From assembly GCA_030268105.1 (NCBI GenBank), contig BSDZ01000008.1:4712001-4776000 (forward strand): a DNA stretch of 64,000 bases, written 5' to 3'. The translations under genes were made by a program, and so were the position numbers. The notes beneath the pieces were generated by a model that worked only from the letters and a program-made list of their open reading frames with translations, ran no database searches and was not told where the DNA came from. Below are positions 1-10,735 of the stretch, piece after piece; position 1 is the first letter of the stretch, and each line of letters begins with the position of its first letter. The DNA comes from Volvox africanus (lineage: Eukaryota > Chlorophyta > Chlorophyceae > Chlamydomonadales > Volvocaceae).

Positions 1-69
1 TGACAGCTTAATTTACATTTATACATATGCATGTAAATAAGTATAATTTTCCTTTTCTAAACTTTTCAG

Positions 70-183
70 GAGTTGCTTGAGGAGGAGGTGAGCGAGGACG
101 AGAAGATTGAGGACGAGCAGGATGACGCCACCACTGCGCCAGAGGAGGACGACAACAGAGAGAGTGAAATAGAAGACTATTAG
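70..183 (+). CDS. Terminal exon of an unidentified acidic protein (partial)
   Basis: A pyrimidine-rich tract ending in CAG (about 50-69) looks like a 3' splice site. From base 70 a frame runs 37 codons to TAG at 181-183. The residues are mostly Glu and Asp (it opens ELLEEEVSEDEK and ends ESEIEDY), as in acidic tails of chaperones, nuclear proteins or some transposases. The upstream exons lie outside the window, so the protein cannot be named. The intron before it is AT-rich. The opposite strand is also open here, but only as a proline/serine/arginine shadow of the acidic codons. This is the only host-type coding piece on the left side that I can support. Confidence 0.5.
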   Translation, partial: ELLEEEVSEDEKIEDEQDDATTAPEEDDNRESEIEDY

Positions 184-660
184 ATAGAACTAACATCTAA
201 CATGTTTGTTTCTAAGCTTATATTAGAGCGGGCTGCTAAATGTGCGGTGGCAGATGAAGTTAGGATGTATGTACCTAATGATGATTGAAATGATTGGTGC
301 ATGGTACAAATGATTATTGAACTCATAAACAAAATTTGATTGGCAGGATTGGATGTGTAGAAATTTGATTGTTTCGTTGAATTAATGCGTACTCACCAAT
401 GGCTGCTTACCTGGATGCTTTCCGAATATTGAACTGTAAATTATTGCCTGGAATATTTTCATCTATCAAAACTGAAATCCTATTGATATTCTTCATAACA
501 GCTACGTACATTACGACAGGATAGTTTCCGTACACACAAAAATAATTCTGCAGCGGGTGGGCAAAACAGCAAACAATAACAGGAACGATAACTGAAACAG
601 TAAAGAAATAACCAGAACGACCAAAAGTAGTTACAGTGAGCAAGAATGCAAGGCTGCCTC
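184..660. other. AT-rich intergenic stretch, no firm gene
   Basis: This would hold the 3' UTR and downstream flank of the exon ending at 183. A 98-codon minus-strand frame (407-703) is open but unrecognised. On the minus strand, bases 471-411 form a possible 61-nt exon: it follows GGATTTCAG, ends at CATCCAG and is followed by the donor GTAAGC. The pyrimidine tract before it is poor. No repeat or retroelement homology to the rest of the window is visible. Confidence 0.3.
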
Positions 661-689
661 GTACGCAAAGCGAAAGTGGCGCGAATGTT

Positions 690-1200
690 GCTATCGCACG
701 CATAAGACCTTGTGAAAGCGTGCGAATATGTTAGTTACATGCGTTTAAAACTTTTACGCAACCCACAACTGCTACCTGTGTACGCATTATTCGCAGCATA
801 CGCAAGCATGCGTTAATGCGCGTTAGGCGTGCATATATTGTGTGTTAGAGAACTTTAACTTCCATGCACGCTATGTATTTTTGCTTGCGTATGGGTCTCT
901 AACGCTTGCGTTGCGTTAGGCCTAACGCACACCTCAGAATCTATGTGGGTGCGTTTGACATTGCGTAAGTTTGCGTTAGGTTGCGTTAGCTAACGCAAAG
1001 TAAACGCAAACATTTTCGTTCCCTCCCAAAAACGTTTATTTGCGATTGTGTTAGGTGCGTTAGGATTGCGTTAGCGATACGCAAGCAATAACGCAATGCG
1101 TTTGATTTGCGTTAGGCTTTGTGTTAGCTCGCGTTAAGCTTGCGTTAGGCTTGCGTTAGGGGTCCCTAACGCGAGCCTAACGCAAGCTAACGCACGAATT
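690..1200. repeat. Dispersed GCGTTAG/CTAACGC motif field with foldback arms
   Basis: About nine GCGTTAG and six CTAACGC copies, plus many partial forms (GCGTTA, ACGCAA), lie irregularly on both strands. The right end is an inverted repeat: two TTGCGTTAGG-type copies, a GGGTCCC-like centre, then three CTAACGC copies (about 1139-1190). A smaller inverted pair lies at 890-930. This is not a regular tandem repeat. It could be a foldback element, a degenerate satellite or a cluster of binding sites. E1 homology starts directly to its right at about 1213. Confidence 0.6.
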
Positions 1201-1472
1201 CCTTGTTATAGTGTAGTGGTCCGGCACCGCTTGCGATAGCTCCTGGTTACAACTTGCGTTCTAATCAGCTGGAGGCTCTGATCGCGCGGACTACAGGGAC
1301 CAACTGAGTACATATCTGCCATATCTACTTGAAGTCTGCAAGAGTATTGTCGGTTTGCTGACCGAATTGCTGGTGCTCTTGTGCTAGATTCGTGTGAATC
1401 GCTTGCACACTTGCTTAAAAATTATATGCATCGTTTATTGTCACGCAATTTGAATATATTGGTCAGTATTCC

Positions 1473-2002
1473 ATGATGGCGGGACGTGACAACCCGTCGT
1501 TTGTAGGCTTGGCATGTCAACCTGAGCTGGGTACCGTTCTTAGAATGTTTGATAGGGATCCTGAGACTATTGACACAATTACTGCTCAAGATCCTCTTGT
1601 GTTTTAGGCCCCTATCCATCTTACTACGCCACACTTGGCAGCCCTGACGGTTACAGATGGAATTGCCGATCAACGGGGTTTGCTATTGCCTCAAATGCAA
1701 GACCGCGCTGACAGTAATGAGGTGAAGAGGTTTACTATCACCGCACCAAAAATATTTATCTTGCATGATATGAATGTTGGACGTGACATTGTGAATGCAA
1801 CTCGTTTCTATCTACGTGATATTTGGAAGTACCTGCAGTTGGTCCGTGGCAGTGAACATGATGAGGACTCATGACTGACAAAAGGGGAGTGTACACAATC
1901 CAAGCTTGTGCGTCGGAAGGAGATCACTCACTGTTGGAGATGTGCGGTGGGTTATCTCATGATGGATTGCCGTTGTTGCCGCCTTTGGCCCCACGGTCAA
2001 AG
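1473..2002 (+). pseudogene. gag: E1 gag remnant
   Basis: ATG at 1473 opens a frame starting MAGRDN, matching the E4 gag start at 18853. Codon 45 is TAG at 1605-1607, where E4 has CAG. The frame then resumes through the N-terminal part and the FYLRDIWKYLQLVRG capsid motif. An internal deletion removes the rest of the capsid. The nucleocapsid knuckle survives only as CWRC...C with the histidine replaced by tyrosine (about 1935-1975). It cannot encode a working Gag. Confidence 0.7.
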
Positions 2003-2005
2003 TAG
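2003..2005 (+). promoter_or_regulatory. In-frame UAG between gag and pol, candidate readthrough stop (E1 copy)
   Basis: The codons read AAG-TAG-GGG just after the conserved LLPPLAP tail of gag. The frame stays open after the stop for some 35 codons into the protease leader. The same stop sits at the same place in E2, E4 and E5. In gammaretroviruses a UAG at this position is suppressed to make Gag-Pol. The role here is inferred. Confidence 0.5.
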
Positions 2006-2780
2006 GGGGATGCCTGGATTGATGCGGAGTTGACTCCATCCGGGACAGCTGAACAAATGCATGGTCGGTGGTCATTCGTATGTCCAACTGTGAAGCATCG
2101 TTGCTTTTAGTCCTTGAGAACGTATCATTTGTTCATCCCCTCATCTCAAAGTGAGCCGTTCGAACAGCTGGTCAGGTACATGAGATGTAGACATCAATGT
2201 CTGAACACTCCCACATGTTTGTTGCTACCATTTCACAGCCAGCGTAGGGCTACCCCTTTGTTAAACAATATGCAACGTGTCCTCCGATTCAAGTCAGGCA
2301 CTGTATTGATTGATGATGTGAACGTGGCGGGATCCGCAGTTCTGTTGCCGGAATTGTCCTATGCCTTTGATGTCTGGTATGAAGCTCCTGTGATGGGTTA
2401 TGTTAATTTTGAGCCCGCCCTGGAATCACTTTTGTTATCTGTGGAGTCGACTCTGACAGATTATTGTGTTTCCGTTATTGAAGTCGGCCTCGCTGGTCGA
2501 ATGATGAAGGCACTTGAGGATACTAGTGCCAGTGACGACTTCATCTCAGCAAAGGAGGTGAATGTGTTGGGGTCGACCCCACAGTCATCTGATTGTGACA
2601 GGTTACCCTCGTTGATGAGGGTAAGCATCCCATCGTGGGCAGGATCGCCCTTAGTCGTCGAAGGACCCTCTGTGTGTTAGGGCCCAATGAGTGCAACAAG
2701 GTCTCTCGGAGACAGCACTACATGGACATTGGGTGCCGCGACATAACGACAGTACCACGCGCGCATCGACTATGGAGTCG
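2006..2780 (+). pseudogene. E1 protease-region remnant
   Basis: The frame at 2114-2680 carries the segment VIEVGLAGRMMKALEDTSAS followed by DDFIS, the region of the retropepsin active site. The family form is LVDTGAS, seen intact in E5. Here the Val-Asp-Thr-Gly core reads Glu-Asp-Thr-Ser, so the flap-side glycine is lost and the enzyme is expected to be dead. The frame ends at TAG 2678-2680, and a frameshift separates it from the next block, CVLGPNECNKVSR. The same substitutions occur in E4, so E1 and E4 share a defective ancestor. Confidence 0.65.
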
Positions 2781-3165
2781 ATATAGTTAGTCCAGTCGAA
2801 TATGGAGTATTCGAAGCCCTGTTGGACTCAGAGCCCTGCTGGACCACAATGTCGTGGAATAAGGTCAGTCTGGAGGAGCATGGGCTTACGGGGTCATAAA
2901 TCCGTCAGGGTGTGCATTCGACCCTTATGCAATCACCCATCTCCGTCATCTGTGGATTGGCAGAGATGCTTGACAGCCATGATGATGAAAACAACAATTA
3001 GCAAAAACCCCTGGCAGAGGGAAAACCGTCACTCTCTTCGCTACCCGTATCTAAAAGTGACTAAGTTGGCTATCCGAGGGTAGTGCATGTTGGTCTCGAT
3101 TGGACCACCATGCTAGCACAAGTGACGTGGCGTGTGACGTGGCTTCACTTGAAAGGCCTTCGAGG
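2781..3165. other. Unassigned junction sequence between E1 pieces
   Basis: These bases match no other part of the window that I can see. They hold an imperfect internal repeat (GTGACGTGGCGTGTGACGTGG at about 3122-3141) and a 93-codon plus-strand frame with no recognisable content. It may be filler DNA from the rearrangement that inverted the RT segment to its right, or a host fragment. Confidence 0.3.
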
Positions 3166-4437
3166 TAACAGCGCCACTCCTTCAAAGCATGTAGAGCTGC
3201 CAACAGCTCCTGCTCTCCGGTTGTATATCGGGTCTCCGCACCCGAGAACTTTTTACTTGTGAAGGCGATCGGTCGACCTTCCTGCAACAATACAGCGCCG
3301 CTTCCATGCAAGGAAGCATCCGATACGACTTCAACACGGAATGGCAACGAGTAATGGGTGAAAGAGAGGGTAACGTCGTCGGCGACGATTTGCTTGAGCT
3401 CTTCGAATGCCCACTGACACGCGGGTGTCCAGGCTTCGAGGGAAGCAAAACCTCCTTTCTTCATCAAATTCGTAAGCGGGGCCGCAATAATGGAGTATTT
3501 ATTAATAAACTTACGGAAATAGTTGGTCAAACCCAAGAACTGGCGTAGTTCGGTGAGGTTCTGTGGCGCAGGCCACTCGCGAACCACAGCTACTTTCCGT
3601 GGGTCCATCCTTATTCCAGTGGCCGACACGATGTGGCCCAAATACTCCACCTGAGGCTGCGCCCAAAAACACTTGGCGCGTTTAGCAAACAATTGCTCCC
3701 GCTTCATCACCTCAAGCACGAGCTCGAGGTGCTTCAGGTGCTCCTCGCGCGTCTTGGAATATATTAAAATATCATCCAAATAACAAACGACGAACCTGTC
3801 GATATACGGTCTGAACATGCGATCCATCACTGCTTGAAATGTGGCGGGCGCATTAGTAAGTCCAAACGACAAGACCATGTACTCAAAGTGACCAAAGGGA
3901 GTCCGGAAAGCGGTTTTCGGAATATCAGAGGCAGCAATGCGTATCTGATTATACCCTTGTTGAAGGTCAATCGAGGAAGAATAAGCTGAGCCTTTCAGCT
4001 TATCGAACAGGTCATCAACGCGCGGCAAAGGGTAGCGATTTTTAATCGTGGTCGCATTCAAGCCCCTGTAATCAATGCACATGTGCAACGTCCCATCTTT
4101 CTTACCGACAAACAATATCGGCGCAGAATATGGTGATGTGCTGGGCCGAATCATACCCTTTGCAAGCAGATTCCCCACTTGCCGCTTCATCCACTCAATT
4201 TTGGCAGCCTAACCTGTATATAGGTTGTGAAACGGGTTGTGCTCGAGGGGATCATATAGTCAGCAGGTAACATAGGTGGGAGCCCTGGGATGTCGCCAAA
4301 GACATCAGCATATTTATGCAGGAGGGCTTCGACCTCAAGATCCTTCACGGTGGACTGCGCGGTGGTAGCATTCGATTGCACCCGTGGCCTCACAAGCAAC
4401 ACATGGGCGCCTTTCCGTATCATCCGATACGATCCGA
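3166..4437 (-). pseudogene. pol: E1 reverse transcriptase-RNase H fragment, inverted
   Basis: The main frame is 4190-3051 (379 codons); only the part up to 3166 is element sequence, and the last 35 or so residues are read-through into junction DNA. RT motifs are intact: LPRVDD near residue 55, [11 protein letters not shown] with Asp75, the [11 protein letters not shown] box, and the catalytic YLDD at 137-140. RNase H begins with [11 protein letters not shown] and GEQELLA, then breaks off at the EWRCYLEG block. Upstream (4423-4187) the protease-RT linker [14 protein letters not shown] is present but shifted out of frame just before MKRQVG. The orientation is opposite to the E1 pieces on both sides. 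It closely matches 8400-9660 of E2. Confidence 0.85.
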
Positions 4438-5922
4438 TAGCAGCAGATCTTGCGCAACAACTTAAGGTGGCATATCAGGCCGATCCATGGTTCGCTTCAC
4501 CAAATAACGTGGAACATTTGCACAAGCACAACGATTTGTGGCTACAGAAAAGATGGTTCGACCACACAAATCATCGTGCCGAATGACGACGCTTTGCGCT
4601 ACGATATTCTTGCACGGTTCCACGAGGACCCGTTAGCAGGACATCCTGGAAGTACGCGTCTGGCAGAGCTCGTACGACGCTCGTTCTGGTGGCCGCGAGT
4701 GGTGAAGGATGCGGAAAACTTCGTGCAAAGGTGCAGTTTATGCCAGCGCAATAAAGCACTATCCGGTAAGGGCCAGGGTTTATTACAACCTTTACCTATA
4801 CCAGATGCCCCTTAGGAAAGTGTTTCAATGGACTTCGTAGTCGCGCTACCCAAAACTGAGGGGGGATACAACTCAGTGTTCGTAATGGTCAATCGCTTGA
4901 CCAAGATGGTTCACTTAGCCCCCTGCACCTCGTCTTGCACCGCTGAGCAAACAGCACGATTATTTTTCGATAACGTGGTCCGATTACACGGCGTTCCTAA
5001 AAATGTGATATTTGATCACGGCAGTCAATTCACGTCGAAGTTTTGGGAAGCACAATGTGAGCTCGTCGGTATGCGCGTTCATTTGAGCACAGCATATCAT
5101 CCACAATCCGATGGGCAAACTGAACGCACAAATCGCACGCTGGGCGACATGTTGAGGAATTTCGCGGGACGCACACCCTCTGTTTGGGATACATTTCTGA
5201 CTTCGGCAGAATTGGCGCTTAACAACGCTGTTAACCGCTCTACAGGTCAAAGCCCTTTCTTTCTGAATTATGGATTCCATCCTGTGCTACCCGTGTGGCG
5301 AGAGTTGGAGATAAATATCCCAGCGGCTAAAACCTTTGCCAAGTCGTTCCTATCCCGCATGACAGACGCAAAGGCATGTTTGGACGCGGCACAACAACGG
5401 ACGACGGACTTTTATAATAAATCCAAACGAGACGTAACATTTTCGGTGGGACAAATGGTATTATTGAGCACTAAGAACTTGCGTTCACTCGCCGACGGTT
5501 CCCGTAAATTGCTACCTCGCTGGATTGGTCCATATCCCGTTGTTCTCATGGTAGGGAATGTAGCTGTGGAGCTATCCCTACCCTCTGACATGAATATCCA
5601 GCCCACGTTTCATATTTCACTCATCCGTCCTTATCGTGGCACGGAGCTCGTTACAAACAACACCGATGCCCCTGCAGTAATGGACCCCGGTCCCGAGACC
5701 TGGATCGCAGGCAAGCAAAAAGTGTATGATGTGGAGCGAATATTGGATTATCGGGTTCGTGGTATAGGTCAACAGCGACGAAAGCGGAAGGTGCACGAAT
5801 ATCTGGTCAAGTGGACTGGCTATTCTAGCGAACATAATTCATGGGAGCCAATGCGTAACTTCTCGCCGGAAATGAAGCCCCTGTTGGAGGAAGCTCGCCT
5901 ACGTGCCACGCAGACCCAATGA
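4438..5922 (+). pseudogene. pol: E1 RNase H tail, integrase and chromodomain
   Basis: The join at about 4438 starts abruptly at the IAADLAQ linker after RNase H. The zinc-binding region follows (H...H, then CSLCQRNK). An in-frame TAG at 4813-4815 replaces the Trp codon found in E6 and E7. From 4828 a 364-codon frame carries the DDE core: Asp2 in MDF, Asp63 in FDHG and Glu99 in GQTERTNR, giving the D,D-35-E spacing. The GPY/F-like region (WIGPYPVV) and SH3-like tail follow. A chromodomain closes the protein (VERILDY..., HEYLVKWTGYSSEHNSWEP). Chromodomains of this class guide integration to marked chromatin. Without the amber stop the fragment would be largely intact. Confidence 0.85.
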
Positions 5923-5966
5923 TCTCTGCAGTCGATGCTGTCCGATGCAGCGAGGACGCTGCATAC

Positions 5967-5980
5967 GGGAGGGGGGATAG
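5967..5980 (+). other. Polypurine tract (E1)
   Basis: GGGAGGGGGGATAG lies one base before the LTR start TGTTGTA. This is the expected plus-strand primer position. The same tract precedes the 3' LTRs of E3/E2, E4, E6 and, on the minus strand, E5 and E7. Confidence 0.8.
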
Positions 5981-5981
5981 T

Positions 5982-6590
5982 TGTTGTACGCCGGTTCGAT
6001 TACCATTTGCACTGAAATAGGCCGCAATGCATTCTAACATTATGAAGCATAATACAATCGTATTAGCATGATATACTCGAGTATATCTAGCTAATCAGGC
6101 ATGCTGCATTACCACATACGATACAGTGCTGTCGGTCAACATGTTTGACTCGATGCTGATAATGAATGTGTGATCTATCCATTGGCATTTTATATCACGT
6201 AATAATACTTTAAATATTATTACCTCATTTACGTCATAAACCATACGCGTATGCGAGAAGGCGACGATCGCAATGGTTGGGTCGGCAACCGAATATCGAT
6301 ATTCGGACCTTTGCATATTGCATGCGTTGCATCCAATAATATCACGGATTACGCAGTATTTAGAACAGTGCTACGAAGGTACTCACACTTGAGATCGGAA
6401 TCCAGTGAGACCTGTACTGCGCATCAGTATCGCGACGTGATAGGTGCGAGGACGGCCGCCTAGAGACCGAAGTCCGCTCAATGCCACTTTGGACTAAGTA
6501 TCCGTGTATTTGGACTAAGTACTTGTGTACTTAACTCTATCTAATTCGCATATATACGTCATACTCATTTATATTCGGCCTGAGCTATTA
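5982..6590 (+). mobile_element. E1 3' LTR, truncated at its right end
   Basis: It begins TGTTGTACGCCGG and follows the 814-bp family LTR up to the CGGCCTGAGCTATT block, about 200 bp short of the normal TACAACA end. The internal palindromes of the family are present (ATATACTCGAGTATAT and CCGAATATCGATATTCGG). At about 6590 the sequence turns into an inverted LTR, making a head-to-head arrangement. Confidence 0.8.
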
Positions 6591-6818
6591 TAAATGAGTA
6601 TATCGTATGTATGCGAATTGTATAGAGTTAAGTACACGGATACTTAGTCCAAAGTAGCATTGAGACGACTTCGGTCTCTAGGCGGCCGTCCTCGCACCTA
6701 TCACGTCGCGATACTGATGCGCAGTACAGGTCTCACTGGATTCCGATCTCAAGTGTGAGTACCTTCGTAGCACTGTTCTAAATACTGCGTAATCCGTGAT
6801 ATTATTGGATGCAACGCG
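6591..6818 (-). mobile_element. Inverted LTR middle fragment, head-to-head with the E1 LTR
   Basis: On the minus strand this is the central LTR portion. It lacks the outer ends on both sides. At 6818 it fuses directly to the end of integrase-chromodomain coding sequence (GTGCACCTTCCGC), so the polypurine tract and the first LTR part are deleted. In the inversion model given under findings this is what remains of the E3 3' LTR. Confidence 0.7.
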
Positions 6819-8160
6819 TGCACCTTCCGCTTTCGTCGTTGTCGACCTATACCACGAACCCGATAATCCAATATTCGCTCCACATCATACACTTTTTGCT
6901 TGCCTGCGATCCAGGTCTCGGGACCGGGGTCCATTACTACAGGGGCATCGGTGTTGTTTGTAACGAGCTCCGTGCCACGATAAGGACGGATGAGTGAAAT
7001 ATGAAACGTGGGCTGGATATTCATGTCAGAGGGTAGGGATAGCTCCACAGCTACATTCCCTACCATGCGAACAACGGGATATGGAGCAATCCAGCGAGGT
7101 AGCAATTTACGGGAACCGTCGGCGAGTGAACGCAAGTTCTTAGTGCTCAATAATACCATTTGTCCCACCGAAAATGTTACGTCTCGTTTGGATTTATTAT
7201 AAAAGTGCGTCGTCCGTTGTTGTGCCGCGTCCAAACATGCCTTTGCGTCTGTCATGCGGGATAGGAACGACTTGGCAAAGGTTTTAGCCGCTGGGATATT
7301 TATCTCCAACTCTCGCCACACGGGTAGCGCAGGATGGAATCCATAATTCAGAAAGAAAGGGCTTTGACCTGTAGAGCGGTTGACAGCGTTGTTAAGCGCA
7401 AATTCTGCCGAAGTCAGAAATGTATCCCAAACAGAGGGTGTGCGTCCCGCGAAATTCCTCAACATGTCGCCCAGCGTGCGATTTGTGCGTTCAGTTTGCC
7501 CATCGGATTGTGGATGATATGCTGTGCTCAAATGAACGCGCATACCGACGAGCTCACATTGTGCTTCCCAAAACTTAGACGTGAATTGACTGCCGTGATC
7601 AAATGTCACATTTTTAGGAACGCCGTGTAATCGGACCACGTTATCAAAAAATAATCGTGCTGTTTGCTCAGCGGTGCAAGACGAGGTGCAGGGGGCTAAG
7701 TGAACCATCTTGGTCAAGCGATTGACCATTTCGAACACCGAGTCGTATCCCCCCTCAGTTTTGGGTAGCGCAACTACGAAGTCCATTGAAACACTTTCCT
7801 AAGGGGCATCTGGTATAGGTAAAGGTTGTAATAAACCCTGGCCCTTACCGGATAGTGCTTTATTGCGCTGGCATAAACTGCACCTTTGCACGAAGTTTTC
7901 CGCATCCTTCGCCACTCGCGGCCACCAGAACGAGCGTCGTACGAGCTCTGCCAGACGCGTACTTCCAGGATGTCCTGCTAACGGGTCCTCGTGGAACCGT
8001 GCAAGAATATCGTAGCGTAGCGCGTCGTCGATTTGTGTGGTTGAGCCATCCTGCCGTATCCACAAATCGTTGTGCTTGTGCAAATGTTCCACATTGTTGG
8101 GCGAAGTGAACCATGGATCCACTTCATACGCCACCTTGAGTCGCTGCGCAAGGTCCGCTG
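6819..8160 (-). pseudogene. pol: Integrase and truncated chromodomain, minus strand (E2/E3 hybrid)
   Basis: Reading leftward: the zinc-binding motif (CSLCQRNK), an in-frame TAG at 7801-7799, then a 345-codon frame (7786-6749). The frame has Asp in MDF, Asp in FDHG and Glu in GQTERTNR, so the DDE triad is complete. The chromodomain starts (VERILDY) but after RKRKVH the frame runs into LTR sequence at 6818 and ends in unrelated residues. The conserved LVKWTGY half of the domain is missing. The protein would be unable to bind chromatin normally even if the stop were suppressed. Confidence 0.85.
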
Positions 8161-9450
8161 CTATCGGCACCTCCTGACTGCGCGAACGAGTAACCGGTGC
8201 TGCCAGAATCGCAGCATGCAATGATGGATGTCGACTGAGGGCGTCAGCAATATTAATTCTGCCGGCGATATACTCCCACGTACAGTCGAAACGAGATAGA
8301 TATTCCATCCATCGGGCTTGTTGTCGGTTAAGCATGGGGACACTCTGCAAGAATGTCAACGGTTTGTGGTCAGTCTTCAGCATAAAAGGGCGGCCTTCAA
8401 GGTAACAGCGCCACTCCTTCAAAGCATGTAGAGCTGCCAACAGCTCTTGCTCTCCGGTTGTATATCGGGTCTCCGCACCCGGAACTTCTTACTCGTGAAG
8501 GCGATCGGTCGTCCTTCCTGCAACAATACAGCGCCGCTTCCATGCAAGGAAGCATCCGATACAACTTCAACACGGAACGGCAACGAGTAATCAGGGAAAG
8601 AGAGGGTAATGTCGTCGGCGACGATTTGCTTGAGCTCTTCGAATGCCCACTGACATGCGGGTGTCCAGGCTTCAAGGAAAGCGAAACCTCCTTTCTTCGT
8701 CAAGTTCGTAAGCGGGGCCGCAATAATGGAGTATTTATTGATAAACTTACGGAAGTAGTTGGTCAAACCCAAGAACTGGCGTAGTTCGGTGAGGTTCTGC
8801 GGCGTAGGCCACTCGCGAACCACAGCTACTTTCCGTGGGTCCATCCTTATTCCAGTGGCCGACACGATGTGGCCCAAATACTCCACCTGAGGCTGCGCCC
8901 AAAAACACTTGGCGCGTTTAGCAAACAATTGCTCCAGCTTCATCACCTCAAGCACGAGCTCGAGATGCTTCAGGTGCTCCTTGCGCGTCTTGGAATATAT
9001 TAAAATATCATCCAAATAGCAAACGACGAACCTGTCGATATACGGTCTGAACATGTGGTCCATCACTGCTTGAAATGTGGCGGGCGCATTAGTAAGTCCA
9101 AACGACAAGACCGTGTACTCGAAGTGACCAAAGGGGGTCCGAAAAGCGGTTTTCGGAATATCAGAGGCAGCAATGCGTATCTGATTATACCCCTGTTGAA
9201 GGTCAATCGAGGAAGAATAAGCTGAGCCTTTCAGCTTATCGAACAGGTCATCAACGCGCGGCAAAGGGTAGCGATTTTTAATCGTGGTCGCATTCAAGCC
9301 CCTGTAATCAATGCACATGTGCAACGTCCCATCTTTCTTACTGACAACAATATCGGCGCAGAATATGGTGATGTGCTGGGCCGAATCATACCCTTTGCAA
9401 GCAGATCCCCCACTTGCCGCTTCATCCACTCAATTTTGGCAGCCTAACCT
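8161..9450 (-). pseudogene. pol: E2 reverse transcriptase and RNase H
   Basis: The 336-codon frame 9429-8419 covers RT with [26 protein letters not shown] and YLDD, followed by the start of RNase H (VVSDASLHG). A one-base loss near 9345 shifts the frame inside the LFVGKKDG block, so the first residues are out of register. A second shift at the KFSGAETRY block moves RNase H to the 8440 frame, which continues through TDHKPLTFL into the integrase zinc region. Two frameshifts make it nonfunctional. It is otherwise close to the RT of E1 and E3. Confidence 0.85.
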
Positions 9451-10735
9451 GTATATAGGTTGTGAAACGGGTTGTGCTCGAGGGGATCATATAGTCAGCA
9501 GGTAACATAGGTGGGAGCCCTGGGATGTCGCCAAAGACATCAGCATATTTATGCAGGAGGGCTTCGACCTCAAGATCCTTCACGGTGGACTGCACGGTGG
9601 TAGCATTCGATTGCACCTGTGGCCTCACAAGCAACACATGGGCGCCTTTCCGTATCATCCGATCGGTTTCTTTGCACCCAATTAGCTTGGGTTCTTGATT
9701 TCCGCTGACGATCGCCGTCAAAGCAAAATTAACCTCAGGCTCCGCAACAGTTCCGCCCTCCTCTGGTGTGACATCTTGGTACGACAGGAAAGGTACCTTA
9801 GTCGATAGGTTCCCTTTGCACAAACTAAGTGTGGTGGACTCCATATCGATGCGCGCGCGGTACTGTCGTAATGTCGCGGCACCCAAAATGTACTGTGCCG
9901 TCTCCGAGAGACCTTGTAGCACATACGGCTGGGCCCTAACACGCAGAGGGCCTATTGATAGGCTCAGGGTGATCCTGCCCACGATGGGATGCTTACCTCC
10001 ATCAGCGAGGGTAACCTGTGCACAATCAGACGACTGAGGGGTCAACCCCAAAGCATTCACCTCCTTTGCCGAGATGAAGTCGTTGCTGGCGACGGTATCC
10101 ACGAGCGCCTTCATCAGTCGACCTCCGAGGCCGATTTCAATAATAGGGACACGATTCCCTGTCGGAGTCGACTCCGCGGAGAGCAAAAGTGATCCTATAG
10201 CAGGTTTGAACCTGGTAGGACTCAAAAGAGGGGCCTCAAACCAAACTTCAGCAGTATAAGATAGCTTAGGCACTACCGTCGGTTTACCCGTCACATCTAC
10301 ACCATTAAACAAAGCGGTGCCCGACTCGAATCGGAGGACACATTGCATACCCTCCAACAAAGACGTCACTTTACGTTGACTAAAAGAGGGAATTAACACG
10401 CAAGCTGCGGTGTCCGGATTTTGATGGCGGTACCTCTTATACCTGGTGAGCTGCTCGCACAACTCACGGGAAGATGAAGGGATAAAAAGCGTAACGTGGC
10501 CGGCCAAATCGAGGGAAGACAGAGGACAGCGCGGTGCAAATAAATTACACAGCGGGTCGAAGTGGTTTAGTCCCGTGCGTCCGTCGAGCGAAAAACGTCG
10601 TCCGATAACCCGCTCTATTTGTCCAAAGACGGAAGGTAACAGAGCCTTTACAGCCGGACGCAATGACGGCCAGCGGCCACGTTCACTTCCTTCAATCCCG
10701 GGAGGAGTCCCTTCCTCCACATCCCGGGCAACTTC
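9451..10735 (-). pseudogene. E2 protease region
   Basis: A 432-codon frame (10720-9422) runs from the gag-pol stop to the RT start. It carries the pre-protease segment (VKALLPSVFGQIERVIGRR), the retropepsin core GLGGRLMKALVDT, then VASNDF. The catalytic DTG reads DTV, a Gly-to-Val change expected to inactivate it. The block [26 protein letters not shown] and the linker to RT ([14 protein letters not shown]) follow. The gag, protease and RT order is typical of Ty3/gypsy. It is the longest nearly complete protease region of the non-E5 copies. Confidence 0.75.

Larger units (their letters stand above)
1213..2780 (+). mobile_element. E1 left part: gag-protease fragment of a Ty3/gypsy element, 5' LTR missing
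   Basis: From TAGTGGTCCGGCACCGC at 1213 the sequence follows the leader, gag and protease region of element E4 (18594 onward). The LTR and PBS are absent. Homology fades at about 2780, inside the protease-RT spacer. Relative to E4 about 330 bp of gag are missing, at the join near 1865 where GATGAG runs straight into GACTCATGACTG. What follows in the same locus (RT on the minus strand, integrase on the plus strand) shows that E1 is scrambled and dead. Confidence 0.8.

Noticed and set aside
407..703. 98-codon minus-strand frame as a gene
   Set aside because: No recognisable domain; hydrophobic composition fits chance translation of AT-rich DNA. A possible 61-nt exon within it is mentioned but not called.
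690..1200. Telomeric repeat
   Set aside because: GCGTTAG is not arranged as a regular tandem and occurs on both strands, unlike TTAGGG-type telomeres.
6095..6316. Frames of 60-160 codons within the LTRs (both strands)
   Set aside because: They recur only because the LTRs are repeated; no start context or domain; partly shadows of the palindromic tracts.
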